Source: an uncultured Oxalobacteraceae bacterium
GTDB lineage: Bacteria > Pseudomonadota > Gammaproteobacteria > Burkholderiales > Burkholderiaceae_D
Direction: 5' to 3'
DNA length: 64,000 bases
Assembly (NCBI GenBank): GCA_903893945.1
Contig: CAITOF010000099.1
Span: 31,170 to 95,169 of the forward strand
Made by a program: the position numbers and the translations under genes. Every line of letters starts with the position of its first letter. The stretch's first letter is position 1. Below are positions 1 to 8,845 of the stretch, piece by piece. The notes under the pieces were generated by a model. The model searched no databases, was not told the origin of the DNA, and was given only the letters and a program-made list of their open reading frames with translations.

Positions 1-2
1 AA

Positions 3-86
3 TCTGCCACTGGAACGCAAGTCGTCGGCCGACCTGATCTGGCCATCAACTTTGCCGAAGGTGCTATTGCTGCAAGCCGGGAATAA
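3..86 (+). CDS. 3' end of an unidentified upstream gene (partial)
   Basis: One reading frame is open from the first bases of the window and stops at TAA 84-86, giving a 27-residue tail ending in A-I-A-A-S-R-E. It has no motif I recognise, so no function is proposed. It is listed because it precedes the next gene on the same strand by about 50 bases and may be the end of the preceding gene of the same operon. A different frame is also open across the same bases (it runs into the next gene), so the assignment is tentative. Confidence 0.3.
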   Translation, partial: SATGTQVVGRPDLAINFAEGAIAASRE

Positions 87-138
87 ATTGATTTGTTATT
101 TTATAGCTAATAATTCCAGTCGTAAAAGGGTGAACACG

Positions 139-1281
139 GTGAATCGCAATCGGAAAATGACAGACTCGCTCAGGATGGCACTGGTTCTGTTGCTGACCGT
201 CCTTTACCCCGCCATTTCCAGCGCCGCCACGCCGCCGCCGGACCGATCGGATGAAAAAATTCTCAATGTGTATAACTGGTCTGACTATATTGGTGAAGAC
301 ACGGTGAAGAATTTTGAAAAAGAAACCGGTATCAAGGTTAATTACGACATCTTTGACAGCAATGAAATTTTGATGGCAAAACTGAAAGCCGGAAAATCGG
401 GTTACGATATTGTCATGCCTTCGGCCACTTATGCGGCTATCGAAATCAATGCGAAACTGCTGCGCAAAATCGATAAAAGCAAACTGCCCAATCGGGTCAA
501 TCTTGACCCGAAAGTCGGCGTCCAGATACAGAAAGTGGATCCGGGTGAGGATTACCTTGTACCCTGGTCGTACAGTTTTACGACGGTTGCCATCAACGCG
601 GCGAAAGTCAGGAAAGCACTCGGGCCGATGCCAATGCCGGCCAATCCGTGGGATCTGGTGTTTGACCAGAAATACATCTCGAAACTGGCCTCCTGCGGCG
701 TGTCCATTCTGGATTCGCCGGGCGACATGCTGATGATCGAGCTGGCGTATGTCGGTAAGGATCCCTATTCAACCCGTCCCGCCGATTATGAACTGGTCGA
801 CAGCATGACCCGGAAAATCCGACCGTATGTAACCCTGTTCAGCGCGGACAGTTATCTGAATGAGCTGGCCAATGGCGGGGTGTGTCTTGCTGTCGGCTGG
901 TCAGGTGACTTCAGTATAGCCAGGCGACGTGCCAGGGCGGCAAAGAATGGCAATGACATAGTGACGTTAATTCCCAGGAAAGGCATGGTTTTTGTGTTCG
1001 ATGCCATGGCCATACCGGTGGATGCGCCGCATTACCAGAATGCGCTGTTGTGGATGAATTACATTCTGCGCCCGGAAGTCGCCGCCGGCATATCAAACAA
1101 GGTGTCAACGGCGTCGCCGAATCTGGCCAGTCGGCCGTTCATACTGAAGGAACTGCTGGATGACAGAACACTCTTTCTGAGTGAAGAGGACATGAACAGT
1201 GCGACTCCCATACAACCCGGTACGATGGAACTGATGCGTCTGCATTCCAGGGCCTTTACCAAATTTAAAAGTGGGCTTTAA
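139..1281 (+). CDS. Polyamine ABC transporter periplasmic binding protein (PotF-like)
   Basis: This is a periplasmic polyamine-binding protein of the PotF/PotD family, which captures putrescine or spermidine for an ABC importer. The mature part begins with a stretch typical of PotF (V-Y-N-W-S-D-Y-I, then F-E-K-E-T-G-I-K-V and D-S-N-E). Further family hallmarks are S-C-G-V-S-I-L-D-S-P, the L-A-N-G-G-V-C-L-A-V-G-W-S-G-D block and a C-terminal R-A-F-T-K-F-K-S-G-L. A GTG at 139 with AAAAGG about 8 bases upstream gives 380 residues, a basic N-terminus and a cleavable signal peptide ending near S-S-A-A; ATG 157 is an alternative. The frame stays open further upstream to base 1, but that extension does not resemble the family. 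No potG/H/I genes follow; instead a Liv-type importer starts 47 bases downstream, so it may work with permeases encoded elsewhere. Confidence 0.88.
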   Translation: MNRNRKMTDSLRMALVLLLTVLYPAISSAATPPPDRSDEKILNVYNWSDYIGEDTVKNFEKETGIKVNYDIFDSNEILMAKLKAGKSGYDIVMPSATYAAIEINAKLLRKIDKSKLPNRVNLDPKVGVQIQKVDPGEDYLVPWSYSFTTVAINAAKVRKALGPMPMPANPWDLVFDQKYISKLASCGVSILDSPGDMLMIELAYVGKDPYSTRPADYELVDSMTRKIRPYVTLFSADSYLNELANGGVCLAVGWSGDFSIARRRARAAKNGNDIVTLIPRKGMVFVFDAMAIPVDAPHYQNALLWMNYILRPEVAAGISNKVSTASPNLASRPFILKELLDDRTLFLSEEDMNSATPIQPGTMELMRLHSRAFTKFKSGL

Positions 1282-1328
1282 TGGTGTCCTGAACCGGCAA
1301 TAACAAACCCGTTTAATAACAAGGAAAA

Positions 1329-2096
1329 ATGATGCAAGACGTCATTCTTGAGACAAAAAGACTGTGCAGGGAATTCAGGGGATTTGCAGCGCTCAGTGAT
1401 GTAGATTTAACCATTCAGCGCGGACATATCCATGCGCTGATCGGGCCCAATGGCGCCGGAAAAACAACCTGCTTCAATTTGCTCACCAAATTTCTGCCAC
1501 CGACCTCGGGACAGATCATGTTCAATGGCGCTGACATTACGGCCGATTCACCGGCAACCATTGCCAACCGGGGGGTGATCCGCTCGTTTCAGATTTCTGC
1601 GGTTTTCCCCCACATGACGGTACTTGACAACGTCCGGATCGGACTGCAGAGCAAGCTAGGTACCTCATTTCATTTCTGGAAAAGTGTCTCGAGCCTGAAC
1701 AGTCTGAACGAACAGGCAATGGCCCTGCTGGAACAGGTTGATCTGGCTGGCTTGGCATCTATGCAGACCAGAAACCTGCCGTACGGCCGGAAACGCGCCC
1801 TGGAAATTGCCACGACGCTGGCGATGAATCCTGAATTGATGCTACTGGATGAACCCACGCAGGGAATGGGACATGAAGACGTCAGCCGCATCATCGAGTT
1901 AATCCGGAAGGTCGCCGTGGGCCGTACCATACTGATGGTGGAACATAATATGAGCGTTGTGTCGGGCCTGTGCGATCAAATCACCGTACTGCAACGGGGT
2001 CGGGTATTGGCCGAGGGCAGCTATGCTGACGTGTCGCGCAACACGGCAGTGATTGAAGCGTATATGGGAACGGATGAAACAGAGATGCACGCATGA
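1329..2096 (+). CDS. livG: Branched-chain amino acid type ABC transporter ATPase, LivG
   Basis: This is the LivG-type cytoplasmic ATPase of a HAAT-family importer for amino acids or related small molecules. In 255 residues it shows Walker A G-P-N-G-A-G-K-T-T (39-47), Q-loop Q88, a signature L-P-Y-G-R-K-R-A-L-E-I (150-160), Walker B L-L-D-E-P (172-176) and switch His 206. The signature has the LivG form (x-Y-G-x-x-R) rather than the usual L-S-G-G-Q. AAGGA lies just upstream of ATG 1329/1332. The stop overlaps the livF start (ATGA at 2093-2096), showing translational coupling. Substrate cannot be told from the ATPase. Confidence 0.93.
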   Translation: MMQDVILETKRLCREFRGFAALSDVDLTIQRGHIHALIGPNGAGKTTCFNLLTKFLPPTSGQIMFNGADITADSPATIANRGVIRSFQISAVFPHMTVLDNVRIGLQSKLGTSFHFWKSVSSLNSLNEQAMALLEQVDLAGLASMQTRNLPYGRKRALEIATTLAMNPELMLLDEPTQGMGHEDVSRIIELIRKVAVGRTILMVEHNMSVVSGLCDQITVLQRGRVLAEGSYADVSRNTAVIEAYMGTDETEMHA

Positions 2097-2797
2097 ACAT
2101 GTTAGAAATTCATCAATTGAACAGCTGGTACGGCGAATCGCACATCCTGCATAATCTGGATTTGTCAGTACCACAGGGGCAGGTGGTCACGCTGCTGGGA
2201 AGAAACGGCGCGGGACGTACCACCATTTTGCGATCCATCATGGGGTTGCTGGAAAAGCGCAAAGGATCGATCCTGATTCGCGGTATCGAAGCCATCCGGA
2301 TGCCAACCTACCGGATTGCGCACCTGGGTGTGGGTTACTGTCCTGAAGAGCGAGCCATATTTTCGTCACTGTCCACCAGGGAAAATCTGTTACTGCCGCC
2401 GGTCGTGTCAAAAACAGAATCAGGCATGTCGGTCGAGGAAATCTATGCCATGTTCCCCAATCTGAAGGAGCGCGAAGCCAGTCAGGGTACGCGCCTGTCA
2501 GGCGGTGAGCAGCAGATGCTGTCGCTCGCGCGCATTCTGCGCACCGGCGCGAAATTTTTGCTGCTGGACGAAATATCTGAAGGTCTGGCGCCCGTGATTG
2601 TTCAGACGCTGGCAAAAACCATCCGAACCCTGAAAGAGAAGGGGTATACGATACTGTTGGTGGAGCAGAATTTCCGTTTTGCCGCACCACTGACCGATTA
2701 TTTTTATGTAGTAGAGCATGGACAGGTAGTTGAGGCGTTTGCAGCCGGTGAGTTGGCAAAAAAAATGCCGGTCTTGACTGCACTGTTGGGTGTGTAA
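2093..2797 (+). CDS. livF: Branched-chain amino acid type ABC transporter ATPase, LivF
   Basis: This is the LivF-type ATPase, partner of LivG. It has 234 residues, with signature L-S-G-G-E-Q (135-140), Walker B L-L-L-D-E (156-160) and the usual V-E-Q-N switch region. The Walker A motif reads G-R-N-G-A-G-R-T-T (36-44): the invariant catalytic Lys is Arg42, encoded by CGT at 2216-2218. I recall the same G-A-G-R-T-T variant in other betaproteobacterial LivF proteins, so it is probably a subfamily trait rather than a sequencing error, but it should affect nucleotide binding. The gene overlaps livG by 4 bases and lies just upstream of the binding-protein gene. Confidence 0.92.
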   Translation: MNMLEIHQLNSWYGESHILHNLDLSVPQGQVVTLLGRNGAGRTTILRSIMGLLEKRKGSILIRGIEAIRMPTYRIAHLGVGYCPEERAIFSSLSTRENLLLPPVVSKTESGMSVEEIYAMFPNLKEREASQGTRLSGGEQQMLSLARILRTGAKFLLLDEISEGLAPVIVQTLAKTIRTLKEKGYTILLVEQNFRFAAPLTDYFYVVEHGQVVEAFAAGELAKKMPVLTALLGV

Positions 2798-2821
2798 TTC
2801 ATTTTATCAATGGGGACGACA

Positions 2822-4024
2822 ATGAAACTGAATACCAAATTATCCGTACTGGCCTTATCTCTGTTATGTACCGGTTCCGCCTTTGCGCAAATCTCGGGTG
2901 ATGTCATCAAAATCGGTTTTATTACCGATATGTCCGGCCTGTATGCCGATGTCGATGGCAAGGGCGGTGCTGAGGCGATCAAAATGGCGATTGACGATAT
3001 GGGCGGCATGATCAATGGCAAAAAAATTGAACTGGTCACTGCCGACCATCTTAATAAAGCGGACATCGCGGCCAACAAGGCACGCGAATGGATCGACCAG
3101 CAGGGCGTGGACATGATTATCGGCGGCACCAATTCCGGCGCCAGCCTGGCGATCGCCAAAATAGCGGCGGAAAAACATCGCCCGTTCATCGTGATCGGGG
3201 CAGGTTCGTCGCGGTTAACCAACGAGGATTGCGCGCCTTACACGATACATTATGCCTATGACACCGTCGCACTGGCGCGTGGCACAGCGGGCACACTGGT
3301 CAAACAGGGCAACAAGTCCTGGTACTTTCTGACGGCAGATTACGCGTTCGGCGCCTCACTCGAGAAAGATGCAACGGAAATCGTCAAAGCGAATGGCGGC
3401 TCGGTGCTGGGTTCGGTCAAGCACCCTCTGTCGGCCTCTGATTTCTCGTCCTTTCTGTTACAGGCACAATCATCCAAAGCGCACGTGCTCGGACTGGCCA
3501 ACGCCGGCGCGGATACCGACAACGCCATCAAGGCCGCCAACGAATTTGGCATAACAAAGACCATGAAACTGGCCGGGTTACTGGTGTTCATCAATGACAT
3601 TCATTCGCTGGGCTTGCAGACAACGCAGGGCATGTATCTGACCACGAGCTGGTACTGGGACCTGAGCCCCGACACACGCGCCTGGTCCAAGCGCTATTTT
3701 GACAAAATGAAAAGTGAACCTTCCGACCTGCAGGCTGCAGATTATTCGGCGGCGACCACTTATCTGAAGGCTGTGAAAGCGAGCGGCACGGATGATCCCG
3801 ACAAAATCATGGCTTATCTGAGGGCCAACCCGGTCAATGATTTTTATGCCAAAAACGGCGTGGTCCGGCCTGATGGACGCATGGTCCATGACATGTATGT
3901 CATGCAGGTCAAGACGCCGGCCGAATCCAAATACGCCTGGGATTATATGAAAGTCGTCCAGACCATCCCCGGCGACCAGGCTTATACGGCCAAGGCAGAA
4001 AGCAAGTGCACGTTGTGGAAGTGA
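2822..4024 (+). CDS. ABC transporter periplasmic substrate-binding protein (LivK-like, Peripla_BP_6)
   Basis: This is the periplasmic ligand-binding subunit of the Liv-type importer. A signal peptide (M-K-L-N-T-K-L, hydrophobic core, cleavage after S-A-F-A) is followed by the two-lobed Leu/Ile/Val-binding fold, with I-K-I-G-F-I-T-D-M-S-G near the start and a G-G-T-N-S-G-A ligand loop around residue 105. ATG 2822 is chosen because GGGGA lies about 6 bases upstream and it gives a clean signal peptide; an in-frame ATG at 2810 adds four residues. The protein is about 400 residues, normal for the family. This branch is often annotated for amino acids, urea, short amides or aromatic acids, so the ligand is unknown. 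Confidence 0.9.
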   Translation: MKLNTKLSVLALSLLCTGSAFAQISGDVIKIGFITDMSGLYADVDGKGGAEAIKMAIDDMGGMINGKKIELVTADHLNKADIAANKAREWIDQQGVDMIIGGTNSGASLAIAKIAAEKHRPFIVIGAGSSRLTNEDCAPYTIHYAYDTVALARGTAGTLVKQGNKSWYFLTADYAFGASLEKDATEIVKANGGSVLGSVKHPLSASDFSSFLLQAQSSKAHVLGLANAGADTDNAIKAANEFGITKTMKLAGLLVFINDIHSLGLQTTQGMYLTTSWYWDLSPDTRAWSKRYFDKMKSEPSDLQAADYSAATTYLKAVKASGTDDPDKIMAYLRANPVNDFYAKNGVVRPDGRMVHDMYVMQVKTPAESKYAWDYMKVVQTIPGDQAYTAKAESKCTLWK

Positions 4025-4036
4025 TGCTGAGCTGAC

Positions 4037-4921
4037 ATGGATATTTTCGGGATACCTCTCCAGGCATTTTTGAGCCAGTTGCTGCTGGGTCTGGTCAATG
4101 GCTCGTTCTACGCGATTTTGTCGCTGGGACTGGCAGTGATCTTTGGACTGCTCAATATCATCAATTTTTCCCACGGTGCGCTGTATATGTGTGGCGCTTT
4201 TCTGGCCTGGATGGGACTGACCTATTTTGAGCTGAACTATTGGGTCATGCTGCTGCTGGCGCCGCTCATTATGGGCGCAGCAGGTATGCTGATTGAACGA
4301 ACCATGTTGTCGCGCCTGTACAAGCTCGATCAGTTGTACGGATTGCTGCTCACGTTCGGCATTTCATTAGTCATTGAAGGGTTGTTCCGCTCGTTCTTTG
4401 GCGTGTCTGGTCAGCCCTATGCTGTGCCGGAGCTGTTGTCCGGTGCCACCAATCTGGGTTTCATGATTTTGCCGAATTACCGCGCCTGGGTGGTTATTGC
4501 GTCTTTGTCCGTGTGTTTTATGACCTGGTTTGTCATCGAAAAAACAAAGCTGGGTTCGTATCTGCGCGCCGGTACCGAGAATCCGAAAATGGTCGAAGCC
4601 TTCGGCGTCAATGTGCCCCTGATGGTGACATTCACCTATGGGTTTGGGGTCGCACTGGCGGCCTTTGCCGGCGTGCTGGCCGCACCGGTTATCCAGATCT
4701 CATCACTGATGGGATCCAATCTCATCATTGTCGTATTTGCCGTGGTGGTCATCGGTGGAATGGGTTCGATACTGGGATCGATTCTGACCGGGCTGGGACT
4801 GGGTGTGCTGGAAGGCCTGACCCGGGTTTTTTATCCGGAAGGATCGTCCACCGTGGTGTTTGTGGTGATGGTGGTCGTGCTGATATTTCGCCCTGCGGGG
4901 TTGTTTGGTAAGGAGCAATAA
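4037..4921 (+). CDS. livH: Branched-chain amino acid type ABC transporter permease, LivH
   Basis: This is an inner-membrane permease of the LivH family: 294 residues, strongly hydrophobic, with about eight predicted membrane segments. Family hallmarks are L-V-N-G-S-F-Y-A-I-L-S-L-G-L-A near residue 20, N-I-I-N-F-S-H-G-A near 42 and the conserved cytoplasmic loop R-A-G-T-E-N-P around residue 180. It follows the binding-protein gene by 12 bases and is 2 bases from livM, so the importer is one transcription unit. Confidence 0.93.
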   Translation: MDIFGIPLQAFLSQLLLGLVNGSFYAILSLGLAVIFGLLNIINFSHGALYMCGAFLAWMGLTYFELNYWVMLLLAPLIMGAAGMLIERTMLSRLYKLDQLYGLLLTFGISLVIEGLFRSFFGVSGQPYAVPELLSGATNLGFMILPNYRAWVVIASLSVCFMTWFVIEKTKLGSYLRAGTENPKMVEAFGVNVPLMVTFTYGFGVALAAFAGVLAAPVIQISSLMGSNLIIVVFAVVVIGGMGSILGSILTGLGLGVLEGLTRVFYPEGSSTVVFVVMVVVLIFRPAGLFGKEQ

Positions 4922-4923
4922 CC

Positions 4924-5889
4924 ATGAGAAACAGACTCCTTGTCGCTGTGTGCGTGCTGGTCCTGCTGCTTTTGCCCTACGCTGTTTATCCTGTGCTGGC
5001 GATGAAGGTACTGTGCTTTGCCCTGTTTGCCTGTGCGTTTAATCTGCTGATCGGTTATACCGGTTTGCTCTCGTTTGGCCACGCCGCATTTTTTGGCGCG
5101 GCCGCTTACACCACCGGGTATGCGATTCAGACTCTGGGCTTATCGACTGAAATTGCCCTGTTACTGGGCATGCTGGTGGGGGGCTTGCTTGGCCTGGTGA
5201 TGGGCGTGCTCGCGATCCGCCGACAGGGGATATATTTTTCGATGATCACGCTGGCGTTGGCCCAGATGTGGTATTTCGTCTGTCTGCGCCTGCCACAGAC
5301 TGGCGGTGAAGACGGGTTGCAGGGTGTCGCGCGCGGCACATTTCTCGGTCTCATTGATTTATCAAGGGATATCAGTCTGTACTACGTGGTGTTAGCCATT
5401 ACCGTTGCGGGCTTTTTCCTTATAGTTCGCATCGTGCACTCGCCTTATGGCCAGGTTTTGAAGGCGATTAAAGACAACGAACCACGCGCGATCTCACTCG
5501 GCTACGATGTGAACAGATACAAGCTGCTCGCGTTTGTCCTGTCAGCGTCGCTGGCCGGTTTGGCCGGTGCCGCCAAAACGGTGGTGCTCGGTTTTGCGAC
5601 CCTGTCGGACGTGCACTGGAGCCTGTCGGGTCTGGTGATTTTAATGACACTGGTCGGCGGTATCGAAACGATGGAAGGCCCGATTGTGGGCGCCATTCTG
5701 GTGCTGTTTTTGGAAAACAAGCTGGGGGATCTGGGTAACTGGCTGAGCATGACGACCCATGTCGAATGGTTTTCAACGCTGGGCGAATCCGTGTCACTGG
5801 TCACTGGCGTTATTTTCATCGGCTGCGTGCTGATGTTCAGGCGTGGCATTGTTGGCGAAATCATCGCCCGGGTAAACAGGAACGCTTAG
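4924..5889 (+). CDS. livM: Branched-chain amino acid type ABC transporter permease, LivM
   Basis: This is the second permease of the importer, LivM type, 321 residues and mostly membrane segments. It carries the family block N-L-L-I-G-Y-T-G-L-L-S-F-G-H-A-A-F-F-G (about 40-58) and the cytoplasmic loop K-A-I-K-D-N-E-P-R-A (about 180-189). It is the last gene of the transporter operon and converges on the TPR gene, whose stop lies 18 bases away on the opposite strand. No clear hairpin terminator is visible in that short gap. Confidence 0.93.
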   Translation: MRNRLLVAVCVLVLLLLPYAVYPVLAMKVLCFALFACAFNLLIGYTGLLSFGHAAFFGAAAYTTGYAIQTLGLSTEIALLLGMLVGGLLGLVMGVLAIRRQGIYFSMITLALAQMWYFVCLRLPQTGGEDGLQGVARGTFLGLIDLSRDISLYYVVLAITVAGFFLIVRIVHSPYGQVLKAIKDNEPRAISLGYDVNRYKLLAFVLSASLAGLAGAAKTVVLGFATLSDVHWSLSGLVILMTLVGGIETMEGPIVGAILVLFLENKLGDLGNWLSMTTHVEWFSTLGESVSLVTGVIFIGCVLMFRRGIVGEIIARVNRNA

Positions 5890-5907
5890 CCGGTCCGGCC
5901 TGCCCGG

Positions 5908-7797
5908 CTAACTGTCTGCTTTCTCTGCCAGGGCACGGGCCTGTTTCAACTGTGTCCAGTTGGGTGCATATTTCAGCGCCTCATTGTACCGGTCCAGTGC
6001 CTCGGCCCGGTGTCCCTGTTTGGCCAGCACGTCGCCCCAGGCTTTCAAGGGATCGGCCCAGTGAGGACCCTTCTGGTTCGCCAGCCGGAATTGTTCCAGC
6101 GCGCCTGTCAGGTCATTATGTTTGAATAACGCCATACCGTATGAGTAATAACCGCTCGGGATGCTGGGCGCGAGTTTGATCGCTTTGGCATACCAGGCCT
6201 GCGCACCGGTCCAGTCGCCACGCAGTTCCAGCACATCACCTTTAAACCGGTAGCAGTCGACAAAGGTCGAATAGCCGGTCGCCTTGATCGGCGCATCCAG
6301 CGCCGCGTCGGCTTTGGCGGATTGCCCGGTTTTTTCATAGGTGGGTGCCGCATAACACATGTACATCGGATTCAGGATGGACACGGTTGGATTTTTGTAG
6401 GCGGCGGCATAGTTGTCCCATTCCGCCGCAGCCGCTTTCAGGTCGCCGATTTCTTCTGCGAGCACCGCTTTGGACATGGCCGATGAGGATATATCGGGCG
6501 CACTCCGGCTGTTGACCACAGTCGTCTTAATCCGCACCGCGGCTGTATCGACGTCGTGCCGCCATGCCTCGTATTGTGCAATATTCAGATTGACCACCCC
6601 TGTCGCGCTGGCGTTGGTGCCGATGCCGCCATGCGACTCCATGTCGGCGATATTGCTGGCAATCCATGCCGTCAGGTCCCATACCTGCTGGTCGTAATTC
6701 TGGTACTCAATCTCCGGTGCGCGTCCCGGTCGCCCGCCGGCCACCCTCATCAGTTGTTCGCCGGTCCGGACCGTACCTTCTTCGTCACCCATCGCGGTCA
6801 GCGTCGTCATGACGTTGTTGTAGCCGGTCCAGAAATCCGGTTTCAGGCGCAGGGTTTCCCGGTACAGCATGAGACCTTTCTCGCTTGCGCCGGGATCACC
6901 TTTATCCACAATGGCAATCGCCCAGTCGTTCAGAACATAGGGTTTTTCGCTGGCAGACAGGGTCGGGTAGGCATGCTGGGCAAACTGGATGGCATCATCG
7001 TCCCGGTCATTGCTGGCCAGGTAATTGGCCCAGAGACCAGGTTGTGACTGTCCGTAAATATACTCGCCGGCCTGGGTCAGAAGCTTGTCGATATTGCGTC
7101 TGTTGTCCAGGAAGGTCTTGGCCAGAATGCCTGGTCCGCGCACGGTCAGAGCCAGGTTACCCTCTTCGGTAATGACCACATCGCCGCTGATGTGCTGATC
7201 ATGACCGAAGCGTGTCTTCAGAACGTTTTCGATCTGGCCGATGGATATGCCGGTTTCCGGTACTTCAATCGCAATGTCATTTGTCCAGGCATTTGACAGT
7301 GAGCGCCGTTCGGCACTGGTGCGGGTGGCGACCTGTATGCGGGTCAGTACGTCAAGCAGTCCTGATGAAATTATCCGGCCATTTGGTACCTGACCGACCG
7401 CATTCGCTGATACCTCGAACTCGTCAATGACGACGCTGCGCGAGTGAACCGCATCCCAGACCATGAGGATGGCGGCCAGTCCGATGGCAGTGGCCACGAG
7501 GGCCATAAAAACCTGAAAACTCATGCGCATGTGGTCGAAATAGCGCTTGCGTTTTAGCGCTTCGATGCCAAGAACACGCTCTTCCTCAAAGTGGTGCACC
7601 TGAAGCCGGACCAGGGCGCGTTGATCCCGCAGATATTCTTTGGCCTCGTGGCTCAATGCGGGATCAAACCGGGCCGCGTCCATCATGATGGTCGCGGCAA
7701 CATCATCAGCACGTGAATTGATTGCCTGAGCGTTTCGTTCCTCGGGTTCTCCGTTGTCCAGGATACCTTGGATCACTCCGCTTTCTTTTTCAGCCAT
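5908..7797 (-). CDS. Membrane-anchored TPR protein of unknown function
   Basis: This 629-residue protein has a charged cytoplasmic N-terminal part (1-90), one membrane segment at about 94-115 (F-Q-V-F-M-A-L-V-A-T-A-I-G-L-A) and a large extracytoplasmic region. The C-terminal 250 residues contain TPR-like helical repeats, for example A-L-D-R-Y-N-E-A-L-K-Y-A-P-N-W near the end and W-Y-A-K-A-I-K-L-A-P-S before it. Such repeats mediate protein-protein contacts; no enzymatic motif is seen. The start has a strong AGGGGGCG ribosome-binding site. It lies between the transporter and the VOC gene on the opposite strand, and no functional link is evident. Confidence 0.8.
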   Translation of the reverse strand: MAEKESGVIQGILDNGEPEERNAQAINSRADDVAATIMMDAARFDPALSHEAKEYLRDQRALVRLQVHHFEEERVLGIEALKRKRYFDHMRMSFQVFMALVATAIGLAAILMVWDAVHSRSVVIDEFEVSANAVGQVPNGRIISSGLLDVLTRIQVATRTSAERRSLSNAWTNDIAIEVPETGISIGQIENVLKTRFGHDQHISGDVVITEEGNLALTVRGPGILAKTFLDNRRNIDKLLTQAGEYIYGQSQPGLWANYLASNDRDDDAIQFAQHAYPTLSASEKPYVLNDWAIAIVDKGDPGASEKGLMLYRETLRLKPDFWTGYNNVMTTLTAMGDEEGTVRTGEQLMRVAGGRPGRAPEIEYQNYDQQVWDLTAWIASNIADMESHGGIGTNASATGVVNLNIAQYEAWRHDVDTAAVRIKTTVVNSRSAPDISSSAMSKAVLAEEIGDLKAAAAEWDNYAAAYKNPTVSILNPMYMCYAAPTYEKTGQSAKADAALDAPIKATGYSTFVDCYRFKGDVLELRGDWTGAQAWYAKAIKLAPSIPSGYYSYGMALFKHNDLTGALEQFRLANQKGPHWADPLKAWGDVLAKQGHRAEALDRYNEALKYAPNWTQLKQARALAEKADS

Positions 7798-7881
7798 ATC
7801 GCCCCCTGTTATTGGCGATAATTATCACGTTAAGTCAAATCGGTTGCAAGACATGTTTTCGCGCCGCAGGGTACGGACCAC

Positions 7882-8253
7882 TCAGTGGGTGGGTGCATGC
7901 AGCGCAATCCGGTTACCTTCCGTGTCCAGAAAAATGGCGCGAAAACCGTGTGGACCAATCGGGTGGATGTCTTCCAGTACCGTACCGCCCGAGGCACGCA
8001 CCGCCTGCACCGCGTCCTTCAGTCGCCCGCTCGCATTCAGGTACACCAGTGGACCGGTGCTGGACGGCGCATTGCTTGCGTCAGGCACGAAAAGGCAACC
8101 CGACACATTGGTTGTGGCGTGCGGCAGCAGGCCAAAAGAAAATCCGGGACCACCTTCTTTGCTGATCGCCGCACCCAGCACGCTGGAATAAAAGCCGATG
8201 GCCCTATCGAGATCGGCAACGGGAATATCCACCCAGACAAATTGATTGTTCAT
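7882..8253 (-). CDS. VOC (glyoxalase/bleomycin-resistance) family protein
   Basis: This small protein of 123 residues belongs to the vicinal-oxygen-chelate superfamily. It starts with the typical strand F-V-W-V-D-I-P-V-A-D-L-D-R-A-I-x-F-Y, has G-G-P-G-F-S-F-G in the middle and ends with H-G-F-R-A-I-F-L-D-T-E-G-N-R-I-A-L-H, which is how metal-binding VOC halves end. Members include lactoylglutathione lyases, dioxygenases and antibiotic-binding proteins; the substrate cannot be predicted. It is a monocistronic minus-strand gene between the TPR protein and the cupin operon. Confidence 0.85.
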   Translation of the reverse strand: MNNQFVWVDIPVADLDRAIGFYSSVLGAAISKEGGPGFSFGLLPHATTNVSGCLFVPDASNAPSSTGPLVYLNASGRLKDAVQAVRASGGTVLEDIHPIGPHGFRAIFLDTEGNRIALHAPTH

Positions 8254-8404
8254 TTTTCAATACTCCACATGGAATTGGGGAAGTAATTATGCAACAATTC
8301 GGAGCAACTGGCATAATCCGAGCAACCTGACGATCCTGGAAAGCATGGAATGGCATCTGTGAAACCTACCCGATTGATACTGTCAAATCCGGCGCGCCAC
8401 AAGT

Positions 8405-8428
8405 GGACGGGTTATCAGGAACCCGTCC
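8405..8428. repeat. Perfect 9-bp inverted repeat downstream of the cupin operon
   Basis: GGACGGGTT at 8405-8413 and AACCCGTCC at 8420-8428 form a perfect stem with a 6-base loop, starting 27 bases past the stop of the last gene of the minus-strand cupin operon. No T tract follows on either strand, so it is not a classical intrinsic terminator; it could protect the mRNA 3' end or assist termination. Confidence 0.5.
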
Positions 8429-8454
8429 GCCGGTGCGACCGGGTCAGGGTCGTA

Positions 8455-8805
8455 TCAGGACAGCGAAAATACGTAATACTTGCGGACCCGCTCAATCACT
8501 TCCCAGGTGCCCTTCAAACCGGGTTCAATAACGAACACGTCGCCCTTGGTAATTTCCACCGGCTGACCGCCCTCCGGGGTAATGATGCAGCGACCTTCAA
8601 GCAGATGACAGTATTCCCAATCCTGGTAGTCAATGGCCCACAGACCCGGTGACGATTCCCATGTGCCGCTCAGTAATTTTCCGTCAGCCGATGAATAGGC
8701 GTTGATGGTGACGGTCTGGGGATTGCCCTTGAGCGGGGTTCCGGGCCACGGACTGTCAAGTTCGGCGCGGGCATTGGCTTTGTTCAGAATATGAAGATGT
8801 GACAT
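8455..8805 (-). CDS. Small cupin-fold protein (EutQ/DUF861-like)
   Basis: This single-domain cupin has 116 residues. It shows W-E-Y-C-H-L-L-E-G-R at about 63-72 and a second strand pair K-G-D-V-F-V-I-E-P-G-L-K-G-T-W-E-V (87-103), which match the DUF861/(S)-ureidoglycine aminohydrolase-like cupin type. ATG 8805 follows GAGGACCTT, an excellent ribosome-binding site. The upstream extension of the open frame overlaps the regulator gene and is not coding. It is the last gene of the five-gene operon and may process or sense a carboxylated or amine intermediate; no substrate can be assigned. Confidence 0.85.
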   Translation of the reverse strand: MSHLHILNKANARAELDSPWPGTPLKGNPQTVTINAYSSADGKLLSGTWESSPGLWAIDYQDWEYCHLLEGRCIITPEGGQPVEITKGDVFVIEPGLKGTWEVIERVRKYYVFSLS

Positions 8806-8845
8806 AAGGTCCTCTATGATTGATGTGACGAAGGGTTGGCAAGTG

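Noticed and set aside
139..1281. The PotF-like gene as part of a complete polyamine importer
   Set aside because: The downstream genes are the Liv type, not PotG/H/I; a functional link is not shown.
7817..7826. Palindrome GATAATTATC upstream of the TPR gene as an operator
   Set aside because: It is short and A+T-rich, so expected by chance; no second copy near.
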